The position numbers and the translations under genes were made by a program. The notes under the pieces were generated by a model. The model had not been told where the DNA came from. It saw nothing but the letters and a program-made list of their open reading frames with translations, and searched no databases. A stretch of DNA of 64,000 nt, taken from positions 83,288,416 to 83,352,415 of the forward strand of contig OZ025239.1 of assembly GCA_964019155.1 (NCBI GenBank). Reading direction: 5' to 3'. Every line of letters begins with the position of its first letter. The stretch's first letter is position 1. Positions 1-13,200 of this stretch are shown here, one piece after another. The stretch is from Osedax fenrisi (taxonomy: Eukaryota; Annelida; Polychaeta; Sabellida; Siboglinidae).

Positions 1-99
1 GCCCCCTGTATCCGCCCCTGTATATAATATATGTATAATTGCAATACAACATACCTACTTATTATAATAAATAATTATTTATTGAATGAATCATGGTTC

Positions 100-790
100 A
101 ATGACCATTTATGCATTACACATAGCTTTAGAGTACTGCCATTTAGTGGTAAAACCAAAGGGCTTTGATAATACCATATACATATAATTAGGTAGACTGC
201 TATCTGAGATAAAGTTTGTTCACCAATTTGAATGACAATCTGCCATTCTGTTTGTAATGTTTGTATTTGTACATAATATTTTTAATACAAATAAAAACTC
301 ACTTACATTACTATAATGATTCGCAATTGCTTTAATAAGTATGATAAATCTATTAAAATAAGCCAAATGATTACAATTATATAAATAAGTACACCTATCA
401 TATAATATTATAAAATGATATTACCAAACCTAGTAAAAAATAGTTATATAATATTTAGTTTTAAATATTTTAAAATAATATTTTCATTTAATGAATAAAT
501 ATCAATTTCTAAATAATTAGCTTAAATTATATAAAATAGAGATTAAACAATATATAATTAATATATAAGTAATTTAATATAATATAATTATATATTTAAA
601 ACTACTATTTACATGTTTTTCATATCAATTGATTAATTATAAAGAATATCACTGAATTATATTTGAATAAATATATTTAATTCATCTCATTATATGCATA
701 TTATTCAAATGGTGAAAAAAAATACATTGTAGATTTATACAAATAGCAGTCTACTCAATTATAAGTCCAAGGGTAATACATATGGATGTA
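100..790. repeat. Dispersed inverted-repeat element, copy 1 (hAT-like MITE family R)
   Basis: This non-coding, AT-rich stretch has opposing ends around 170-205 (ATTAGGTAGACTGCTA) and 745-790 (TAGCAGTCTACTCAATTATA). Much of it, including the segment with CACCAATTTGAATGACAATC, is found again in reverse orientation at 42950-43663, where an 8-bp target duplication is visible. No open frame of note is present. The boundaries of this copy are blurred and no clear target duplication was found here. The rest of 1-985 is A/T-rich DNA without recognisable genes. Confidence 0.6.
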
Positions 791-985
791 TGCCAATTTA
801 TAAATGACCAATTTTAAATAAATATAATTGTCTAGATTCCAAGTTCATGACCTTCTTTTGAATATTAAAAATAAATACAAATTATTCAATATCGCTGTAC
901 AATTTATAATTTATTTCTATATATTACATAAATACAGTTACTCTATTTATCATATACGAATATATATATTACAAAATTCGTAACC

Positions 986-1742
986 ATGAGTTTAATAATA
1001 AATAGAATAAAACCTCTATGCTGTAAAAGCTTCAGTATCTTAGATAATTTAGAATATTCACAAAAAGGTATTTTTATCAATTTTGTGAGATGGAGAAAGA
1101 GACGTTGGCTACCAGTTAATAAAAGCAAGATATTTTATGTTCACGAAAAGAAACGTAATGTTGAGGAACAGGCTGAATTCAAAAAACTGTATGATGTATA
1201 TAATACTCGTATGAGAGCTATAGTGTTAGTTTATTTAATTTAAAATTCAAATTAATTCTTCCAATGACAATTATTTACTTACTTAAGATTTAAGTTAAAC
1301 ATATAGTTAAATAATATAACTTATTCAGATCCACATACTCATTGAATTAATAAATGATGTGATCATTTTAGAATCACTTCCTTTAATTAATAATTTAAGT
1401 TATACTATATTTACTACATTAATATTGAATAGTAGAAATCAGTATTATACTGAGTATATAAATAATCTTCAATATTATCTTCAAGATAATCTTGTCATTG
1501 ATTGTAGCTTTTCAAGTTATATTTAATAACTTATTGAATAATCTATTTAATATTTTTGATAAATTAGTTGAGCCAGTCAATTATATTGATTATATGGGGG
1601 TCATAACCGGATCGCATGATCTAATTATGAGGTAAGAGGGTAAAGTACGCTGTGCCTAAATTCATATCAGTGAAGAATTATTATTCAGTAATGAATTAAT
1701 AAAATTCAAATTAAAACCAATGCAAATGAAATAATAAATAAT

Positions 1743-1832
<90 letters not shown>

Positions 1833-4800
1833 TATTAATACATTTTCCATAGGTTAATGATGAATTTGTAATAATCATATTCTATATATATATATATAGA
1901 ATATATTATAATAATGTTTAATCATAATACATATGAAATACTATATATGTACTCGAACCGCATGAAACTAGGCACAACATATTTGTTATATATATACAAT
2001 ATTTAATATATATATATAAATTTTCGGATTGAAATTTGTGGGGTTGTTTGATTTATTTGGTTTGGTTTTATTATTCAGATTTTGTTTAGCTGCATTATAT
2101 CCCGAAATGAGCCTATAACATATTGCACTTAGTACACGATTTTTATTTAATTTAAAATTATATATTTATTATATACATACATATATGTATATATAACATG
2201 CACACTACATATACACGTATGTAATATATGTGCACACGCATGGTAAGCATACTGTATACCTCATATGTGTGTATTTAATTCTGTCTATAGATAATATCAA
2301 CGTATATCTATTATTAGATATAAATTTTAATTTGTCACTGATATGAATATACAGGCAGAGTACTTTCGTCGCATATTTCGATGTACCAATCCGGTTATGA
2401 GTCATAACTTATGACCCGTAACCATTATATTATATATAATATATATTAAAATCCCAAATGACTTACCAAATTATAATATAATATTATATTAGATATATAA
2501 ATAATATAATTATTGTTCATATAATACATGATGTTTATACTATATAAAATCATATTATTAAATATAGTATTAATTGCTTTATAAATTGATGGTTACTGCG
2601 TAATATTAAATCTAAATATACTAGACATTTGAGTATTATAATTATTAGAATACTCATGCAGAATAATATGAGACTAATTGGCAAGTAAAATCGGATAACT
2701 TTTATTTACAGTTAATCCTAAATAATTAGATAAATATATATATATATACTCACAAATTGTGAGTGTCACAATCAACTCACAATCTTTTACAACTATAAAT
2801 TATCTTTTGTTCATTGATAACATTTTTATTAATAATATATATTAAAAAATTTGTAAAAAATCATTGGTTATATAACATAGGACTGCTAATAAATTAATTA
2901 TTTATTTCTAATATACAATATACGTTTATTAAGTATTTAATCTTTATTTGATAATTAAAGTATATAATCATCTCACAACTTATATTGGTAACATAAAATA
3001 AAATTCCAATTTTCAGTGTTTCTGTTTACTTCATTATAACTGCTTCATCAAAAGTTACTAATACATATCTTCATTATTGATTCTATACAATATTACATTA
3101 GAAACAAGAAAACGACAAACAACTCTTAAAATAGAATTTAATCTTATATCCTATAAAATATAACCTACTGTAGGTAATTCAATCATATCGATGATAATAA
3201 CTAAATGACACATTTAGATGTTTATGAAACTTTTGTAATAAAAACCTAATGATATTGATAGACTATCGTTTTGCATATATGTATATTTGTTTAAATGAAA
3301 ATTACTATTAAGTTATTTTAATTTATAGATTCTTATGTATTAATAATATATACAAATATATTGATATTGATGGGAGCGCCTTTGGTTTTTGTATTCTAAG
3401 GATGGACATTTTGCATGGGATGGGTGATTTATAATTTCTAAACTAATATCCATTAGATATCTAATTTACCATCATAGTGATTAATGCCATTATCAATAAG
3501 TTACTAATTCATCACCTTCTTTATTTAATTACAATGTGTTAACACTGTATTTAATTACTTATGCTGCATACTTTTTTTAAGATTCAAACACTACAAAATA
3601 AGACATAAATAATATTCTATTTATATTATTAAATATTTAATTCATATTTAAAGCTATGTGTTTTACTTTTGGTATACATGATATTTTATGTCACTATTGG
3701 ACCAATGCTATTGGTATAACTAAAATAAAGTTAAAAATAAATAGTTATATATTATATTTGAAAATACAAATTATAATTAAATAATGTAATAGACAGGTGA
3801 TTATAATTTTAAAATGTTTACTGATCGTATTCATAATTTTAGTAGATATTATAACTATTAATTTTGAACAATTTTACAAATTATTTTGATTATCAGTGTC
3901 TATAAAACCTATTTTTTAAAATATGTATAAACTGATTTATATCACACTTTATATATATAAAGATGTACAATTAATTAAATACAAATATTTTGTATAAAAA
4001 CCATTTTTTATATTGTAAAATCAACTCCGTTCCTGAAAATATATTATTCAATTAATTTTTATAAGTATATTTTAATTTGATACAATGTTCTGCAAATATA
4101 TTTTAATTTTATCGACTTTATTCGGAAGTGATAATTTACCAGACCTATTTGTCTCGTATCGCAGAACATTATTAAAGGCGGAAGTGGAATCTGAAACACT
4201 GGACAATAAGCAATCATCTGGGGAGATGAGCTATGAGATGGAGTCACTACTTAAAGAGAACGATCTGTGGAACATTAAAAGTGCTTCCATCAGGTTTGTA
4301 CATTATTATGTCATCATGATTCATTATGATGCAATAACTAGTGGCCAGTTAAACAATACTCTTAATTTAAGTTTATACATTTAAGAGGATATCGCCATGA
4401 GACAGTCATTGTGTTGAATGTACATGTATAGAGATAGTGAACATAGCATTGCTTCCGTATATTGAGTGTTTTTTAAAAAACATCTTCATTGAATTTAAAT
4501 ATTGTTTGTTATTATATAAAAAGGACATTTATATCTATAATCCTAGACAACAAAAATAAAATATGTATATTTGACATGTATAATATTAGACATACTTTTG
4601 TTATTTTATTTGTTCACCAATTTTATAAAATCCAATACATCATAATTATATTTTCTCTCTCGAATTATGCATACATGTTATTTATATATAGAAAAAGAAA
4701 TTAGGTATTTTATCTAAACACTCATTTATATACACAAACTGCAAATAAAAATTTAATAAAACACTAATTTATCCATAGCGATATCACCTTAAGTTATATA

Positions 4801-6081
4801 AATGTATTTTTCATAAATAGATTTTCTATAAAATGTAATGTATTTTATATTTGAAACTGTAGTGCCTAAAGATGTTGTTGTATGAGGAGTATTTGATCTA
4901 TTATAACATTAAATATTTAGTATATTTTCATTAGCTTATTGGAATGTAAATGCAGAAGTTTAAGATATTTCATGAAGTAATAAATTAAAAAACATTTTTA
5001 TTTAATAAATATATAATATAATGAAATATAGTGATTATATCACATCCTGACTTGTTATATTGACAGTTTAAAATTTACATTTACAAAAAATATTAAACTG
5101 AAAATTATTTATATATATATAAAGTATTTTAATCAGAAATATTTATATTTGTAATGATAAAATGTATATAAGTTATTTTATTTATTAATAACTGTAACTA
5201 ATTCACCTGTTTTACTCGGAGAGATATATGAATAGGTAGTAGGTAATATTGCTTTAGAAAATTAGCTGAGACTTATATATATATCTGAAATCGATTTTTA
5301 GATACTATAACTTTTTATTTATGGTGAAATAGGCAGAAAGTGGCAGCTCTCCAAAGTGATACAAATGCTTTATAATAGAATACAGACTTAAGATTAAAAT
5401 TTATATTATATATATATAAATATGTTTAAATATATCAACAAATATGACAGATGAAGTTATTGTATATAAAGATTAGTGTATTGCAAGTTGAGAAGTTAAC
5501 AAGCTCAATTACTAAATCTATCATGTATATCATATCACCCTTCAGAGAAAGCAGACAACAAGAGGACAGACTTAAGGACAAACAGAGCTTAGTTGATAGT
5601 CTGTCAGAGTTTGATCTGAAGCTAAAGCAAACCCTGCAAGACAATGAGGCCATGGTCCTAGTGCAAAGGGTAACTACTCCATATAGTACATTATGTAATA
5701 GTCATTGTTCATACACTATACACTATTTTTATGATTTTATATTGTAATTCAGATTATTGATTTATTTATATTCAAACAAATGTATATATTAATTTTGTGA
5801 ATAAACTAAATAAATTATATACATATATACATCAATATGACAACTTAGTGTATATAAAGAAACGTTAATATAAACTAATGAGTAGATATTATTTATTGCA
5901 ACGTAACCACCTATCACAGGAACTGGAGAAGGCGTTTGTAGATGTTGAGAAGTTAGATGAAGAGATTGACGCAGCCCTTTCAGTAAAGCATACCTACAAC
6001 TATGTGATAGATGTGCAGGGAAACAAGTACACCGAAGATAAGGATGGTGTTCTCAATGCACAACAACAACAACAACAATAG
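986..6081 (+). CDS. MRPS26: Mitochondrial small ribosomal subunit protein mS26 (MRPS26), 4 exons
   Basis: The exons are 986-1224, 4129-4293, 5546-5669 and 5920-6081, giving 690 nt and 229 residues (the human protein is about 205). Splice phases agree at every join: GT/GTTAGT with AAG/T, AG/GTTTGT with CAG/A, and AGG/GTAACT with CAG/GAA. The product is a metazoan mitoribosomal small-subunit protein, mostly long charged helices. Family hallmarks are the N-terminal NKSKIFYVHE segment followed by the tyrosine-rich YDVYNTRMRAI, a central lysine/glutamate-rich coiled coil, and the C-terminal block EIDAALSVKHTYNYVIDVQG, which matches the end of mS26. The start ATG has AACC before it. The N-terminus (SLIINRIKPLCCKS) is basic and could serve as mitochondrial presequence. 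A short glutamine run from CAA repeats ends the protein, beyond the usual mS26 end. The gene is convergent with TAPT1. Identification rests on remembered family sequence, not alignment. Confidence 0.86.
1225..4128 (+). other. MRPS26 intron 1 (2.9 kb), AT-rich
   Basis: The first MRPS26 intron holds no coding signal. It contains a long TA microsatellite near 1749-1826 and a degraded dispersed repeat at about 2020-2125 (TTTGATTTATTTGGTTT, then GCATTATATCCCGAAATGAG). That repeat recurs at about 13580-13700 and belongs to the same family as the complete element at 55013-55245. Confidence 0.6.
1749..1826. repeat. (TA)n microsatellite
   Basis: Nearly uninterrupted TA dinucleotides inside MRPS26 intron 1. 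Similar TA runs occur near 16290-16351, 25224-25272, 30688-30725, 42214-42248 and 47227-47256. This reflects the very high A+T content and has no visible gene function. Confidence 0.9.
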
Positions 6082-6485
6082 ACCTCATGAACCAATGCGT
6101 TGGCATGACGAATATGTTGACGAAGTGATTGATAATACAAATAAATCCATATAATAATGATATGCAATTGTATATAAATAAGGAATAAATATGTGTGAGC
6201 TTTATTACTGATATGTTACATTTGACTTGTATCTGCTCACGGGTTAGGGTTATGGAGGGGGGTATGTACAAATTAATGACTAAATGCTGAAAGTTCTCGT
6301 GTACAGGTGTCTATTGGTTGATGATGCTGCTGCGTATTACATGATACGATTACTGCACATGGTGTAGCGGTCGATCTCGCTGAGTGGTGTGGTCGAGGTA
6401 TTGGTACTCTTTCTGTGTCGTAGTCCATCGCCCTGTGTGTGTGTGTGTGTGTGTTGTAGAGCTAGCGTAGCTATTGGTCGGCTGA

Positions 6486-6646
6486 TCAACTAACAGCTTT
6501 GCTGATTTCGTTAACGTAGTTTTCATTGAGTGCCACCGATTGCAGACTTACGTTACTGTTTGAATTTACTAGTTGGTGTTGATGCAATATGAATGGCGAG
6601 TAGATGTCTGTTATCAGTGGCTTTTTATCAACGCCTTGGAAAAATG
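6486..6646 (-). CDS. TAPT1: Candidate alternative last exon of TAPT1
   Basis: This reverse-strand exon starts after a good pyrimidine tract and CATTTGCAG at about 6655-6647, then reads FFQGVDKKPLITDIY and ends in a stop. If TAPT1 exon 11 used an internal donor (AATG/GTTATT, low edge 7243) instead of reading to its own stop at 7220, this exon would join in frame and give a 583-residue protein. Family TAPT1 proteins have a longer polar tail after the last membrane helix, which fits. No direct similarity to a known tail is claimed. RNA evidence would decide between the two ends. Confidence 0.4.
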
Positions 6647-7219
6647 CTGCAAATGAGGAATGATGATTAAAGTGTACAAACATTAAACTAAGAGTATATA
6701 AAGTTATGGTATATTATAACGAACATAAAACAAATCATCATCATTAATAATATTTTAATTTATTAAAATAATATTATTATTTGTATCACTAAAAAAATGA
6801 GCTTTTGTTATTTTATAAAAATATGTCAATTTAAATATAGTTAATAACTAATGTTCTAAATTCAATTCTACTATAAATAGAGTTCACTTAATTTTATTTA
6901 TCAAAATATTAATTTTATTAATATGTAGAACAATTTAATAAAAATTGATTTTATATAATATTAAATAATTGAGTAATATATTATAATTGTTAATAAAAGT
7001 TCATTCAATTTTAAAATATAATAAATAAATACATCTATATTAAATTAAAATACAACTTTAAATATATTATGAATACGGAAATTATTGTTCATAATACATG
7101 CAATTATACATGTTCAAATAGATATTATAATATAGTATAAAATAACTTACTAAATATATAATAAGACTTTATTTTAATGAAAATATACAATACATATAAA
7201 ATCTTTATAAGTTAAATTA

Positions 7220-10200
7220 TCAATAGCGTGTGGTATAATAACCATTATTCATACTCTTTTGAATATCTCTGCCTTCACTCAAGATCTTCTCATCCTTTTC
7301 TTTCTGTAGTTTAGAAGCCGTTTGTTCTATACGGATCTTACGGATAGCTAACCACAACAGTATCGAGCTGAAAATCATCTTGAATACCACCATACTGTGT
7401 GGGAGGGGACATGAGAACATGAGAGGTACGGTGATAGAGAAACTGTGGAGGACAGAACATAGACATCTGCTCTCTATCTCTCTCTACTATCCACTATATT
7501 CTGTATTACTTTCAGTGGAGAACTTGCTATTTAGATGATTGATTGAAATAATATAATGTATTTAAATTAATTTGCAACTAAAAGAAGTGAGCAGACGTTT
7601 ATGTGCTGTTGCACGATTCACTCACCAGGGGAACGCGATAACCACGTAATAGGGATCCACTTTTAGCTTCCACAAAGAATTGCTAACCACACGAATCAAC
7701 AGAATGGCTAGAGGAAGTGGCACGAAACCTAAACAAAAGGGGTGTGATTTAGGGGTGGGGTGGGGGAGGGGTTAACATTACTGCAACGGGGTGCTAACCC
7801 ATTCGTCTCGATACGATGTCCATGTAATCAGAAGAGGCGTCCTTCTCTTTACTGGACGCCATGTCGTAACAGATGCTCGTTGTGTACTCTTTGTATACCT
7901 GCGGTAGGTAGACAATGTTTAGCATCAGAGTGAATAAAGGTTGGGGTAATAGTATACATTTTGGGGGAGTATTTTTAGTGGGTGTAAAGTTTGGAAGAGA
8001 TAGTGAGGGAGGGTAGTTTTAGTGACGGTTGGGAGAGGTAGAGAAGGAGGATAGGGGATAGGAAACAACATATTACACATAGAAACAGCACATGGAAGAG
8101 ACACCACTGACAAATACTAAACCTTAGAATCAATGGTATTAAACTTAGTAATAAATGCATGCTTAACCCAGTCCACCATCACTTCAAATATCAACACCAT
8201 TCCCACATCAGGCATTAATACAAATAAATGGTCGAGTGCGTTAGTATCTATAGAGGTGAATAGAGGTGAATATTAAACCATCGGGATAATCAGGTGACCG
8301 AACCTTCGATAATTTATAGTTACGTAAAATCAAATATGAAATTAAAATGAAAATATTGAAAGAAAATAAAAGTACAAAATTATAATTATTGTTAAAATAA
8401 GCAAACTGATCAGTATATCAGTGTCACTGCACTAACTGGCATCCCAGGTGAATTCTGGTAGATTTCGAAGGCACACCAAAGATAATAGAATAATGAAATG
8501 AAATCTTTCGCGGACGTCGGCACAGGACATTTGAAACAAGTTGTTTTTCTCAAACTTCTTAAATACGGATCCTTTTAACTCGACAAACTGTAAACAATTT
8601 AGTGGTCAACGTATATCAATGGAAGTAATCGTATACTTTTAGAAGAATGTTAGTGTAATTATATTTAAATTATACTATAAATATATATGTAGAAATATCA
8701 ACAATATATTTGCATTATAGTCTAAAGGCTGGATTAATTATAATACTAAAAATCTATTGAAATCTAATGTTGACTACGAATTTAGAATATATTGCATGGT
8801 TTCTTACATTATGTAATATAATAAAATAAGCAAACTGGAAATGTAAATACCATTAGATGATAGTAGCTAATTAAACATACTCTGAATGTTAATAAAGTTA
8901 AACACTATCATTTCTGATATCAGTTTAATAAAAGAATACCCATTAGGCCCTTTTCATCAAAACATTAATCAATAATATTTTATATACTATATAAATTCAT
9001 TATAGAATTATAATTCGCTAAATTCAATGATTTTTTGAAAAATTGGATATACAATTTGTTTGTTTATAAGTTGTGTTATAGTTTTATGAACAATGAATAT
9101 GAACAATGAATAAACCAACATATATAATTATAGTATTAAATCTATATATATATATATGATTTTATAGTAGTTTCTATTTTTATAAAATGTAAGTAATTTT
9201 TTGAATAAATTGTAAATGAATATAGATCACTCAATATATAATGAAATGAACATCATCATATTACATATTAGCCTTTGATGTAGTAACATTCTATTATAAA
9301 TGAGTAGTTTTAGATTTTGTAAATATCTATTCCACGATAGTAGTCAAATAGTTATGAAATATGCATTGGAATATACACTTTTGAACGCTATTAATAGATC
9401 TAGTTTTAAATTTAATCATTTGATGATTATGAGATCTAATGCTTGAATATATTATAAACAACCGAAAACGGAACTCGTAGCGGTAACAACAACAACAACA
9501 ACAATGGCAGGAACGTCGTGCTTGAACTCTTGACCCGATGGTAACTTATACGTCACCTTATAGCTACTTAACAATAGCAGGACGAGTCGATGGTCAGCGT
9601 GGGGAATGGGCAGTGGACCACGACTAACGTTATTAGACATCATGATGGTGAGCAGGGCTTTGTTGTGCGAGTTGAACGCCACGCTTAGGGTGGTTGTCTG
9701 AAACATTATCAGAATAACGTGAAGGACTTAGGTAGAGTTAAGGACATGTTCTCATACGATGGTGTTAGGCTACACGTTTATTACCGCACTAGGTGCTGCT
9801 GCTGCTGCTGCTGCTGCTGCACGTATATTACATTCTATATTGATACTAAACGATACAGATAATGTTAGAAATATTCTTTTAATACATTTAATATTATAAC
9901 TTTTTTATTATAATGATCTTATATCAAGTATATATATATGCAGTTTTATATATTTATATAACTTAGAGGAAATATATGTTATAATTATAAGATAAGCATT
10001 TTTATAACTTAAAAAAAGTTAATAAACCTAGTTAATAAGTTAGTTAAAATAAAGAACAATTATGAAACAATTAATATAATAAATGATTATATTTTGAATA
10101 GATAAATATGTTGTAAAGTAAAGTAAATCTGGTTGCAAGCACAGTGTTTGGTTTGGTAAGGATACACACATAGATGAGGGCTATGAAGATATGCAGCAGC

Positions 10201-13200
10201 AGTGATAAGAAGTCTCTCCTGCGAGTGACCTTGCCGTGAGAGACCACCAGAAACACAGTGTCCAGTATGTCTTGACCAAACGATGAGAACAAGCGGTCGG
10301 CTACCTAGTGGGGGGCGTGGCGGGGCGGGGTGGGGGTAACGGGGGCATGGTGGGGGCGGGGGGGAGGTCTAACCTCGAGCATGCTGAAGAAGATGTACAG
10401 TTTAATGATGGCCTGTCCTTTGATCAGGTGGTACATCATCGAGACGTCGATGTAGTTGATCGCGAAACTGTTCAACACGAGGATCATGACCTTGAGAAAG
10501 TCGCACATCTGAGCGGGTTCTATCTTCCTGTATCTGTACGCATCAAACATTAATGTATATGTTTAAATTGCGTATTATTCTAATACTATATGTACTACGA
10601 AATAGTATAATATACTGTATTTAAACGCAATACGCAGATAAGATTATGTAGAATTTATACGATCCTATATCAAAGTAAATAGACATTGAGATTAAATTGA
10701 CTTTAATCTTATTTAAATAAATGATTAGGTGAAAATATATTAAAATTCACATTTAATAAACAACAAGTGAGTATGTTACAATACGTATTACATCATCAGC
10801 ATCATCAGCATACACATAGTGCACAACAATGAACAAAGTACACACAAACACTGTGCAAACCTTATCACTCGGTAGATAGACAGTAGTATACGTAGAGGCA
10901 GGATCGTGAATATGTATAGGAAGGCGTCGGCACATTGATAAACTCCATAGAACATAAACTACAATAAGTTACAGCTTATGATGCGAGTTAAGGTTAACTT
11001 TGGGACACGAGGTAAACTTAATAATGCAAGGTCAACTTAATAATGCATGCTGGTATTTGAAGATATTTCAGAAATGGTAACTAGTTTTTATATATATTTC
11101 CATTGATTAAATTAGTATTTTTTTTGAACAAAATTATATATAAAATTTCAAATAAATGAATTTAAAAAAAATTAATTACTTATATTATTTAATTTTTATA
11201 ACACATTTGGTCATTTCAAATTCTAGAATAGTAGCTTTATAATTTTTGGTTTTCAAATAATTAAATATTAGTACTATTTTATTAATAATAGTTTAATATT
11301 CTATTTAATATTTACTTTAATTTTTGAAATACTTGTAATGATTTAAATTTTATTTTATTTGATTTAAACTATAAATATATATTAAATTTATTATTCTATT
11401 TTATATAATAAAATAATATATTAAGTAAATAAATTTAATTAAACAAATAAAATATGTTTAATGAGTATGAAAATATTAAATTAATTTTAAAGTAATATTA
11501 AAAAGTTGTCAGTAATTTTTCATATAATTCATATATATTTATTATATATATGGTATTAGAAATGTGATCATGAGATGGAGAATGTTAAGAAACCTTTTCG
11601 AGTTCGAGGGGAATACGAGCGAAGGTGTAAACACGGTTCTGTTTCTCCTTCATGACCTTGTCATCAGTGTCCATGGTATAGTCTCGGGTTATCTCATTCT
11701 TCATGAAGTTTAACATCGAGAAAACTAAGCATGTAGAATAACGTATGTAGAATATATAGCATGTTAGAGGTGGTGAATTAATCGTTTGTTTAATAACGGC
11801 ATACGCTATTCTAATTAGTGGCAAAAACACCTTTAAATTAATGTCTAGCTAAGAATGTAAATCCGCACTCTCAAATCTTATGCAATGGATAATTATTATC
11901 AGTTACAGTCTGTGATTTTGAACCAAATACTTTTCAGCGATGTATTTCGCATTATCGATGATTCATTAAAAATATGTCGGGTATATATTTTTATTTGTTT
12001 TTAATTAAAAGTGTACTCTCATTTCATAGGATGAAATCATTGAAACCCGAGTTAAATAGGTCTCTAAATTAGGTCTCCAACATAAAACATGTTCTAATAA
12101 TAACCTAATGTATACTACTAATCATACATTATAAGCAAATAAATAGTAGGTAATATTAAAATTTCAAATAATAATATATATCTCGATAAGCAAAACTGCT
12201 TCTATAATTACCCTGGCATTGCCTAAATCTGATAATAATCATAATCTGTATAAGGAAATAATTAAATAATTAAATAATTATTCACCTATATCAAATCAAT
12301 TGTATATAATGAATATTTATTTTAAATAAAAATATTATATTAATCAAAATACAAATTTATTTTTATAAATATAACATATTTTTAGTTTTTAATAAAGTTA
12401 AGTAAGTATTTGATTAATTTGAATGTTGATGTTGACTTAAATGGTTACAGTGAACTAAAGGTAAAGACTTATAAGATGTATCTCTAGTGTATACACGCTA
12501 GTCTATACAAACTTATTATGTTGCTAATACAAACACCTCATTTCTACTTGATTATACTTCATATATAAATTCATTCATAATTATTATGATAATACAATAT
12601 AAAATGCAATCAGTAAATGATGTACTAAATACGATACACATGTAGAGATACACATGTAGAGATACACATGTAGAGATACATACTATAGTTGTATGTTAAA
12701 CTATAGACGTTTACTTTATATTCCGATATTAATTCTAGTTGAAATATGCATAGTATCGTCAAAGATATACCGAAGGAAAGATGGTTCACTCGAATGAATT
12801 ATTAAAATAAAAGCGACATTAGCTCAAATTCGACAGTTAGGAGAACTACAATTTATTTTTGGATTTTGTATCTATTTACATGTAAATTAGAGAAAAAAAA
12901 TACCCTATTATAATCTTAAATTAATATATATATAAAAATATGGTTAATTGAAAAGTAAGTGTTTCGTTAAAATATTATTTGTAGATATTAAAAGGCAATT
13001 CATAACAATTTTACAGAATAATTATAGGTCAAAAGTATATCGATTCAGTCATTGTTATTTACATGTAAACTGTCAATATCGTAAAAATGTCGTAATTTGA
13101 ATATAATTCATATATCTATTATAATATCAAAAGTATTTTAGTCTGATTAATTACCTTATTAATTATTAATAGTAAATATAACTTATAATACATGTGTATC

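Noticed and set aside
1662..1850. Ile/Tyr repeat reading frame
   Set aside because: Product of the TA microsatellite.
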